From CAYMGQ01 sp964390055 (GTDB lineage: Bacteria; Bacillota; Clostridia; Peptostreptococcales; Natronincolaceae): DNA of 37,330 bases. Made by a program: the position numbers and the translations under genes. This document shows, piece after piece, positions 31,437 through 37,330 of the stretch; position 1 is the stretch's first letter; each line of letters begins with the position of its first letter. The stretch covers positions 1 to 37,330 of the forward strand of contig CAYMGQ010000017.1 of the NCBI GenBank assembly GCA_964390055.1, read 5' to 3'. A model generated the notes under the pieces. That model worked only from the letters and a program-made list of their open reading frames with translations, was not told where the DNA came from and searched no databases.

Positions 31437-33311
31437 TTAATACTTGCCAAATTCACTATCACTTAATGGGCTTTTAACCTCTTGAATAAAATCCTCATTA
31501 TCCTTCCCATTATTTTTATCTTTGCTTTCATAGTCTAATCTTTGAGGTGTAAGGCTAAAGTTTTCCATCATATCTTCATGATTACCCCTAATATTACTTA
31601 ATGACCTTGTAGCTTGCTTTAATTTGAATTTACCCACCATCTCCTGTAATAAGGCAGCTTGTCCAGATAACTCCTCACTTGCCGCTGCACTTTCCTCCGA
31701 TGTTGCTGAATTAGTTTGTACCACTTGAGATACCTGCATAATTCCTTCATTTATTTGTCCAATACCCCTTGCCTGTTCATCTGATGCCACCGCTATATTA
31801 CTAACTAGGTCTGCAACCCTTTCTATATCAGTAACTATTTCGCCAAGGGCTTCCGCCGTATCCCTGGCTATTTTGGTACCATCCTCAGTCTTTTTAATAG
31901 AGCCTTCAATCATTTCGGTTGTTTCCCTAGCTGCATCAGCAGACCGGGCAGCAAGATTCCTAACCTCCTCTGCAACCACAGCAAAACCCTTGCCATGTTG
32001 TCCAGCTCTTGCGGCTTCAACAGCGGCATTTAGTGCAAGAATATTGGTTTGAAAAGCGATTTCATCTATAACTTTAATGATTTTAGAAATATTTGAAGAT
32101 GACTCGTTAATTTCCTCCATGGCCCTTAGCATTTCATTCATTTCATTATTTCCTTGAAGAGCACCAGTCTTTGCCACGTCTGCTAATTGATTAGCATCCT
32201 GTGCATTTTTAGCATTTAAATCTGTTTGTGATGATATTTCCTCAATAGAGGCCGTTAGTTCCTCAATTGAACTAGCCTGTTCTGCGGCTCCCTGGGATAG
32301 GGCTATGCTAGAGTCAGAAACCTGTTTGGAACCAGCAGCTACTTGCTCTGATGAAGATACAATATTTCCCAAGACCTCATTATTTATTTCTACAATTTCA
32401 GCTAGCTTTTTCCCTAGTATATCTTCTTCAGACCTGATAGGCACCTCTACTGTTAAATCTCCAGCAGCAATTTGCTCCGCAACCAGTGCCTGACCACGAA
32501 TATTTTCAATCATTCTCCTAAAGGATGCTGCTAAATTACCTATTTCATCCTGGCTATCAACTTGGATATCGACATTAACATCACCAAGGGCTAATTTTTC
32601 TGCCACCTCCACCATTTCATTGATGGGTTTACTTAATACCCTGGCAATTAAAATACCAATTAATATGGCCAAAATCACTCCTACAACAATCCCAATAACC
32701 ATTATGGTTACTGACATGGCAGCAAGGGCACTATTACTTGCTATGGTTGCTCCTGTGTATTCTATATTATATTCTATTAAGTCTAATATGGCCTCGTCAA
32801 CTGCTAATCCTAAGGTGCGAAGGTCCCCCCCATCTTGTAGGTATTCCTCGTAAGCCTCATCTCTTCTTCCCGGGTCAAGGGCAATTCCATTTGCAAATTG
32901 ATCTCTTAAACTTCCAAATGCCATCAACTTTGTTTGTAAGCTATCTATCAATTCTATTTCTCTTTCTACCTCTCCTGCCTCATATGTACTCAGCATAAGA
33001 CGATAGTTTTCAATATTCTCGTCTATGGTCTCATTTAATTCATCCATTCTTCCTAGATAAAAGCTTTTATTTACTTCATCCTGGGCTAGCACCAATGCAT
33101 ATAAATTCATTCTAAGCCTTTGGAAGTAAGAACTAATTTCCTCTGTATATTGTAGGGCCGAAGCAGTGTCTTTAGATGACACCTCATAGGAATTTTCCAC
33201 CCTTCTAATTGCGAATATACCTGTTCCTCCAATTGCCCCTGCAATTATGGCCACTATAATAAAACCCAAAATTAATTTTGTAGCAATCCTCATATTATAA
33301 AACCATTTCAT
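31437..33311 (-). CDS. Methyl-accepting chemotaxis protein, 4HB ligand domain
   Basis: The 624-residue receptor has helix 1 (about residues 9-35), an extracytoplasmic helical bundle of the 4HB type (36-190, with YTEEISSYFQRLRMNLYALV), helix 2 (about 195-225), HAMP (226-280, LGDVNVDIQVDSQDEIG) and a long coiled-coil signalling domain. The hairpin tip reads EIAFQTNILALNAAVEAARA with the typical EEVRNLAARS. The coiled coil carries Glu/Gln-Glu pairs usable by CheR and CheB. No PAS or Cache domain is seen. It is inside the chemosensory operon, between cheW and cheR, so it is probably the dedicated input. The ATG at 33311 follows AAAGGATG; a start 21 nt upstream is less likely. Confidence 0.93.
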   Translation of the reverse strand: MKWFYNMRIATKLILGFIIVAIIAGAIGGTGIFAIRRVENSYEVSSKDTASALQYTEEISSYFQRLRMNLYALVLAQDEVNKSFYLGRMDELNETIDENIENYRLMLSTYEAGEVEREIELIDSLQTKLMAFGSLRDQFANGIALDPGRRDEAYEEYLQDGGDLRTLGLAVDEAILDLIEYNIEYTGATIASNSALAAMSVTIMVIGIVVGVILAILIGILIARVLSKPINEMVEVAEKLALGDVNVDIQVDSQDEIGNLAASFRRMIENIRGQALVAEQIAAGDLTVEVPIRSEEDILGKKLAEIVEINNEVLGNIVSSSEQVAAGSKQVSDSSIALSQGAAEQASSIEELTASIEEISSQTDLNAKNAQDANQLADVAKTGALQGNNEMNEMLRAMEEINESSSNISKIIKVIDEIAFQTNILALNAAVEAARAGQHGKGFAVVAEEVRNLAARSADAARETTEMIEGSIKKTEDGTKIARDTAEALGEIVTDIERVADLVSNIAVASDEQARGIGQINEGIMQVSQVVQTNSATSEESAAASEELSGQAALLQEMVGKFKLKQATRSLSNIRGNHEDMMENFSLTPQRLDYESKDKNNGKDNEDFIQEVKSPLSDSEFGKY

Positions 33312-33335
33312 TATATAACATCCTTTCCACATTTT

Positions 33336-33827
33336 TTATAATGCTTCATTTAGGTCGTCAAGCTCATCCTCTGTAAGTAATTTTTCACAGTCCAATAGTA
33401 ATTTCACTTCATTTCCTACCTTGCCTATATTTTTAATATACCTATTACTTGAACCCTTGTTAATTCTAGGAGGCTTAACAATGTTCTCCTCTGGGATTGT
33501 TAATACCTCTGAAACCGTATCTACTATTAAGCCAATAGAAATATCCTTTATATCAATTACTATTACGCAGGTCCTATCATTATAGGCCTTAGCTTCCTTT
33601 TTAAAGCGTAATCTAACATCCATTACCGGAATTATATTACCACGGAGGTTAATTATACCCTTTACATAATCTGGCAGCTCAGGTATCTCAGTAATTTCTT
33701 GAATACCAATAATCTCTGTAACATATTTAATTTCGATGCCGTAGCTTTCCTTGCCTAGGGTAAAGGTTAAAAACCTTCCTCTCTGGGTATCTTCTTCCAT
33801 AAAATCATCTTCCTTGAAATCTGTCAT
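33336..33827 (-). CDS. cheW: Chemotaxis coupling protein CheW
   Basis: The 163-residue protein is a single CheW domain (about 15-155): FLTFTLGKESYGIEIKYVTEIIG, PDYVKGIINLRGNIIPVMDVR and IGLIVDTVSEVLTI are the diagnostic strands. It links receptor to CheA in arrays. The N-terminal 12 residues are acidic and the C-terminus EDELDDLNEAL forms a short helix. GAGGAG lies just before the ATG, and it begins 18 nt after cheA, before the receptor gene. Confidence 0.95.
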   Translation of the reverse strand: MTDFKEDDFMEEDTQRGRFLTFTLGKESYGIEIKYVTEIIGIQEITEIPELPDYVKGIINLRGNIIPVMDVRLRFKKEAKAYNDRTCVIVIDIKDISIGLIVDTVSEVLTIPEENIVKPPRINKGSSNRYIKNIGKVGNEVKLLLDCEKLLTEDELDDLNEAL

Positions 33828-33845
33828 AGCTCCTCTCCCTCCCTT

Positions 33846-35918
33846 TTATTTTGACCTGTTAATTAATCCTGCTATATCAATTATCAGGCTTATGCTTCCA
33901 TCACCCAATAATGTACAACCTGCTAAACCATTAATCTTTTTAAAATTCCTTATGTAGTTTGGCAACAATTTAACTACTATCTGTTGTTGGCCTAAAAGTG
34001 CGTCTGCAAAAATACAATAGGACTTTTCATCTTCCTCTACCATAATAATAATTCCCTGGTCAAAGTCTGTAATACAGTTGTTAATTTTAAATATTTTATG
34101 CAATCTTATAATAGGGTGACATTCTCCCCTGACCATAATCATTTCATTGCCCTCAGGATCTACAATAATATCCTCCTCCTCGGGCCTAAAAGATTCCTTA
34201 ATAGCTATGGTTGGTATGGTGTAGCGTGATGCGCCCACACTTATATTCATGCCATCTATAATAGCTAAGGTTAAAGGGATTTTAAAAGTTATAGTGCTAC
34301 CTTGGTCAACGATACTATCCACAGATACTGTTCCTCCAACGGCCTGGATGTTTTTAGTCACTACATCCATACCTACACCCCTACCAGAAAATTCACTTGC
34401 ACTTTCCTTTGTGGAGAATCCTGGTAACAGTATCAAATTCCAAATTTCCTTGTCTGTCATATCTTCTTGAGCCTTATAAAGCAGGTTGTTTGCCTTGGCC
34501 TTTGCTAAAATCTTCTCCCTGTCTAAGCCCCTGCCATCATCCTTAACAGTAACTAATACATCACTCCCCATATTTTTAGCCTCTAGGGTAATTGTCCCCC
34601 TAGCATCTTTCCCTTTAGATATCCTGTCCTTGCCAGCCTCAATACCATGGTCCAATGCATTGCGAACGACATGCATTAGGGGGTCTGAAATATGTTCAAT
34701 GATATTTTTATCAACTTCTGTTTCTTCCCCTATGATTTCCAAGTCAACTTCCTTGCCTAGTTTTTTACACATATCACGGACAATCCTATGCATCCTATGA
34801 AAAGTAGCTGATAAGGGGACCATACGTATTGACATGACCATATCCTGTATTTCACTAGTAATTTTATTTAATTGCCTTGCAGCTTTATCAAAATTGTCCA
34901 ATTCCAGGCCCTTTAAATCTGAATTTTGAATTACCATGGCTTCAGCAATTACCATTTCACCCACTAGATCCATTAAGCGGTCGAGCCTCGATACATTTAC
35001 ACTAATAATGCTCTGTTGGCTTGTTATACTTTGAAACTCTTTACTATCCATTTGTGGGTCAATTTTCTCCGGTGTACAAGGCTTGTCCAAATTTGAAGGC
35101 TCATCTATTTTGGGATCATCAAGCCTAAAAATTCCTTCAATCTCATCATCATCTAATTCAATTAATTCTAAGTCTTTTAAAAATAGGGTCTGCATAAGGA
35201 TTTCATGAATTCTTTCATAGGATAAATCTGTTTTTATGTATATTTTAAAGCCTTGTTCTTGTATAATTTGGGAACTATCGTCGCTATCAACTATATCCTC
35301 CGGTTCAAAGCTAATATCATCGACTTCCTTCTTTAAATTATGTATAACCGAAAAAGCCCGTATATTTTCCATGCCACATTTGTCCTCAAAAAATATAAGG
35401 GCCTTAAAATTATTTTTTATGTCAGAGCTCTCTATCTTCTTTGATGTTATATAGTACTGTTGTCTTTCAACCGGTACTTCCTTCCTATCTTTTACCAAGT
35501 CAGATGATGGATTATCCTCCTGTAATTTGGTCAAGAAATTTCCAATATCCTCAATTGAATCCTTTACCTCACCGTCAGCTTCGTCAGCATTTTTAATCTT
35601 TTCTATTTCTATCTTTATAAAATCAATACAATCAAAAATCAAATCCGATAATGCAGAGCAATCTATCCTATCAGGTTTCCCATCCCTCAGATAATAAAAA
35701 AGGTCCTCAATAGAATGGCTTAATGAAGCTATGTTTTCAAACATCATCATTGCCGAAGACCCCTTAATGGTATGCATTATACGAAAAATTTCATTTATAG
35801 AGCCCTCATCAAAACTTTTATTTCTCTCGCAGGACAATACTAATGCTTCAAGCTCTTCAATAAGTTGGCTTGTTTCAAATATAAACATTTCAAGCATTGG
35901 TTCATTAGAATATTTCAT
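33846..35918 (-). CDS. cheA: Chemotaxis histidine kinase CheA
   Basis: The 690-residue kinase shows all parts: P1 Hpt domain (1-110) with phospho-His49 in IMHTIKGSSA, a P2-like region (about 165-255), dimerisation P3 (about 300-365, VSRLDRLMDLVGEMVIAEAM), ATPase P4 (about 365-550; VVRNALDHGIEAG, DDGRGLD, GRGVGMDVV) and the CheW-like P5 to the end. No C-terminal receiver is present, unlike WspE. It passes phosphate to CheY and CheB, and possibly to the receiver-cyclase encoded downstream. It begins 28 nt after cheY. Confidence 0.95.
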   Translation of the reverse strand: MKYSNEPMLEMFIFETSQLIEELEALVLSCERNKSFDEGSINEIFRIMHTIKGSSAMMMFENIASLSHSIEDLFYYLRDGKPDRIDCSALSDLIFDCIDFIKIEIEKIKNADEADGEVKDSIEDIGNFLTKLQEDNPSSDLVKDRKEVPVERQQYYITSKKIESSDIKNNFKALIFFEDKCGMENIRAFSVIHNLKKEVDDISFEPEDIVDSDDSSQIIQEQGFKIYIKTDLSYERIHEILMQTLFLKDLELIELDDDEIEGIFRLDDPKIDEPSNLDKPCTPEKIDPQMDSKEFQSITSQQSIISVNVSRLDRLMDLVGEMVIAEAMVIQNSDLKGLELDNFDKAARQLNKITSEIQDMVMSIRMVPLSATFHRMHRIVRDMCKKLGKEVDLEIIGEETEVDKNIIEHISDPLMHVVRNALDHGIEAGKDRISKGKDARGTITLEAKNMGSDVLVTVKDDGRGLDREKILAKAKANNLLYKAQEDMTDKEIWNLILLPGFSTKESASEFSGRGVGMDVVTKNIQAVGGTVSVDSIVDQGSTITFKIPLTLAIIDGMNISVGASRYTIPTIAIKESFRPEEEDIIVDPEGNEMIMVRGECHPIIRLHKIFKINNCITDFDQGIIIMVEEDEKSYCIFADALLGQQQIVVKLLPNYIRNFKKINGLAGCTLLGDGSISLIIDIAGLINRSK

Positions 35919-35946
35919 TTTCCCATCTCACCTCCATTAAAATTAA

Positions 35947-36309
35947 TTATAAGTGCAAAACATGATTAAGAGATTTAATGACATGATCATCTTGAAAAGG
36001 CTTGACTATAAAGGATTTTGCCCCCAGCATAATGGCCTTCCTTACCATAATTTCCTGACCCATGGCTGACACCATAACCACCCTAGCATCAGGGTCATAC
36101 TGTATTATGCGCCTTAGGGCCTCAAGGCCTGACATCTTTGGCATTACTATATCCATTGTTACAATATCCGGAGATAAGTTAATATATTTTTCTACAGCCA
36201 TACTACCATCCTCAGCCTCAGCTATTACATTAAACTTGTCTTTTTTCAGGGCTGTTTTAATTGCCATTCTCATAAAGGCAGCATCATCTACAACCAGTAC
36301 GCTTTTCAC
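35947..36309 (-). CDS. cheY: Chemotaxis response regulator CheY
   Basis: The 120-residue single receiver has Asp8-Asp9, phospho-acceptor Asp53 in TMDIVMPKMSG, Ser81 at the switch, and Lys103 in VKPF. It should receive phosphate from CheA. In flagellated cells CheY binds FliM, but no flagellar gene is in view. It is the first gene of the operon; the start is GTG after AGGTGA, and the promoter 55 nt upstream overlaps a TetR-type palindrome, so expression of the whole operon is probably controlled here. Confidence 0.92.
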   Translation of the reverse strand: MKSVLVVDDAAFMRMAIKTALKKDKFNVIAEAEDGSMAVEKYINLSPDIVTMDIVMPKMSGLEALRRIIQYDPDARVVMVSAMGQEIMVRKAIMLGAKSFIVKPFQDDHVIKSLNHVLHL

Positions 36310-36370
36310 ATATATTCACCTCGCCTTACTAGGTATTTCCCTCCAAGCTATTGGCTATTAACTAACTACT

Positions 36371-36398
36371 TTAATATCGTGAATGAAATTTCATTCAA
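36371..36398 (-). promoter_or_regulatory. che operon promoter overlapped by an 18-bp operator
   Basis: On the minus strand TTGAAT (36393-36398), 16 bases, TATTAA (36371-36376) is a plausible sigma-A promoter. The perfect palindrome TGAATGAAATTTCATTCA (36380-36397) fills the spacer and part of the -35, so a bound repressor would block it. The layout is TGAATGA, four bases, TCATTCA, very like the operator of Bacillus FadR as I recall it. Confidence 0.7.
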
Positions 36399-36433
36399 TT
36401 TAAAGTATTTTAAAAGGATTTAAAAATAATTAC

Positions 36434-36451
36434 TGAATGAGAAATCATTCA
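36434..36451. promoter_or_regulatory. Second TetR/FadR-like operator
   Basis: TGAATGA, GAAA, TCATTCA repeats the arms of the first operator exactly, 54 bp upstream of it (start to start), just beyond the tetR stop codon. Two identical-arm sites in a 155-bp gap are very unlikely by chance. Confidence 0.75.
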
Positions 36452-36464
36452 TTTGACTTTAAAA

Positions 36465-37034
36465 TTATAATGGGCCAACACCCTTTATTATAAATGTAAT
36501 AACTTGATTTAGCTCCTCTTCACTGGGTTCTAGATTCTTATCTTCTATATAGTTATAAGCTATAGACCTGATGGAGTAATGAATAGCTGCACCAATAAGA
36601 TCTATATCAATATTTCTTACCTGGCCCTTTATTTTAGCATCCTCCAATATCCATTTAAAGATATTTGATGTATCGGCAAGTGTCTTTTTTACCCACCTTA
36701 GGTTTTGTAGTGAGGGATTTATTGATTCCTGAATCAAAAGCTTTACTGTATCGGGATTTGTTTTCATTTCATTAATATAAAACATAAGAAATGCTTGTAG
36801 TGTTTGTGGTAAATCTAAGTTTTTTTTCTTAAGTACCCTAATAAATTGCTGCCTCTTTTTATATTCCATCTCAAATATATAGTCCAAGATAGCCTCCTTG
36901 CTATCAAAGTATATATATATGGTGCCTATTGCAAGACCTGCCTCATCAGCGATGGATTGAATTCTACTACTGTAAAACCCTTTTCCTGCCATAACTTTTA
37001 TTGCTGCCTGTCTAATTTCCTCTTTTCTAGCCAT
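36465..37034 (-). CDS. TetR family regulator, probably FadR-like
   Basis: The 189-residue protein begins with a TetR helix-turn-helix (about 5-50): IRQAAIKVMAGKGFYSSRIQSIADEAGLAIGTIYIYFDSKEAIL. The GTIY-x-YF recognition helix is nearly that of Bacillus FadR (YsiA), an acyl-CoA sensor, and two palindromes downstream of the gene match a FadR-type operator. The C-terminal ligand domain (55-189) is helical and diverged. The ATG at 37034 is chosen because GGGGAGG lies seven bases before it; an upstream start at 37064 is poorer. It lies codirectionally 155 nt upstream of cheY, so the clearest target is the chemosensory operon. A c-di-GMP riboswitch end lies about 235 nt upstream. Confidence 0.9.
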   Translation of the reverse strand: MARKEEIRQAAIKVMAGKGFYSSRIQSIADEAGLAIGTIYIYFDSKEAILDYIFEMEYKKRQQFIRVLKKKNLDLPQTLQAFLMFYINEMKTNPDTVKLLIQESINPSLQNLRWVKKTLADTSNIFKWILEDAKIKGQVRNIDIDLIGAAIHYSIRSIAYNYIEDKNLEPSEEELNQVITFIIKGVGPL

Positions 37035-37269
37035 AATATCTCCTCCCCTGTAGTCTATTAGCAAATAATTTATGTTTAACCTTGGTGTCTTATGCCATTT
37101 TCTACATCAAAACTTAGGGAAACATATGTAATATGCCTACTATATTTTGAGAAGACAAGCAGTATAAATTATACATTTGTTTTAGTTTTGAGTATTTAGC
37201 ATAAAATAGTTAATAACTTACCAAGTAATGAATAATCCTTTGATAGCTCTATTTTTAGACAACAAAAAC
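37035..37269 (-). other. Leader region between the riboswitch and tetR
   Basis: The 235 bases hold no convincing gene on either strand. On the minus strand TATAAT at 37168-37173 could be a -10 for tetR but has no good -35. No clear terminator or anti-terminator pair was found next to the riboswitch end, though a T run follows it at about 37265-37270. Confidence 0.35.
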
Positions 37270-37330
37270 TTTCCCTTCGGTGGCTCGGCTATCATAGTAG
37301 AAATTCTACTTTAGATCCTGTGGCTTTGCG
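37270..37330 (-). promoter_or_regulatory. c-di-GMP-I riboswitch (GEMM), 3' half, cut by window edge
   Basis: Read on the minus strand, the edge begins with CGCAAAGCC, then CAGGATCTAAAG, a GTAG/CTAC hairpin, TGATAGCC and GAGCCACCGAA. This order (GCAAAGCC, CTAAAG, variable stem, AGCC, ACCGAA) is the conserved 3' half of the GEMM class I aptamer; the 5' half with the GNRA loop and its partner strand would be beyond 37330. ATC before TAAAG can pair with GAT before AGCC, as in the known P3 stem. It faces tetR, the next gene. A full check needs the flanking sequence. Confidence 0.82.

Noticed and set aside
36310..36464. A possible small gene between tetR and cheY
   Set aside because: No open frame with a ribosome binding site; the space is taken by two palindromes and the promoter.
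1..37330. CRISPR arrays, tRNA or rRNA genes, transposases, prophage genes
   Set aside because: No spaced direct repeats of CRISPR type, no cloverleaf or rRNA-like GC-rich stretch, and no integrase or transposase motif was found on either strand.

Overview
The window reads as chromosomal DNA of a low-GC anaerobic Firmicute, most likely a clostridial or Tissierella-type lineage. The basis is the AT-rich sequence, strong AGGAGG-type ribosome binding sites, TTG and GTG starts, a perfect CIRCE element, Gram-positive style ABC and LTA-synthase-like genes and a c-di-GMP-I riboswitch edge. All genes except two (the permease pair at 22.8-24.0 kb) lie on the minus strand, so operons read from right to left. 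No rRNA, tRNA, CRISPR array, IS element or prophage was seen.

Layout. 1-5.8 kb: a truncated lipoprotein gene; a membrane NodB deacetylase followed by an LTA-synthase-like sulfatase-fold enzyme; an alpha/beta hydrolase, a nitroreductase and the C-terminal stump of an M29 aminopeptidase; and a 67-residue basic protein. 5.9-14.7 kb: a tight five-gene exopolysaccharide operon, in order of transcription: TviB/WbpO-type UDP-HexNAc 6-dehydrogenase, a giant deacetylase with three NodB modules, a hyaluronan-synthase-like GT2 with an N-terminal PilZ domain, a NodB-like protein lacking catalytic residues, and a GH18 lipoprotein. 14.8-15.7 kb: a conserved hypothetical protein. 15.9-20.6 kb: a MarR regulator and a heterodimeric ABC exporter, with three MarR-like operators at the promoter. 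20.7-22.7 kb: CIRCE-controlled Hsp20, an MBL-fold hydrolase and a Crp/Fnr regulator. 22.7-24.0 kb: a split permease whose second half carries a ferredoxin domain, preceded by a Crp/Fnr-like palindrome at about -41.5. 24.0-36.3 kb: a chemosensory operon (cheY, cheA, cheW, mcp, cheR, cheB, cheD, hybrid kinase, receiver, REC-GGDEF-REC cyclase, VOC protein). 36.5-37.3 kb: a TetR gene and, at the right edge, the 3' half of a c-di-GMP-I riboswitch.

How it may work together. The window holds a c-di-GMP producer (the cyclase in the chemosensory operon), a likely c-di-GMP reader on RNA (the riboswitch upstream of tetR) and a possible protein reader (the PilZ-fused polysaccharide synthase). The chemosensory operon has its own receptor, adaptation enzymes and a cyclase, and no flagellar gene is visible. 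It therefore resembles a Wsp-like surface or envelope sensing system more than a swimming system, although this is inference. Its promoter carries two perfect 18-bp palindromes very similar to the operator of Bacillus FadR (a TetR-family acyl-CoA sensor), and a TetR gene sits directly upstream. The exopolysaccharide operon encodes a donor-sugar dehydrogenase typical of N-acetylhexosaminuronic acid polymers next to a hyaluronan-synthase-like polymerase, a combination that suggests an amino-uronic-acid polymer that is then deacetylated and trimmed outside the cell.
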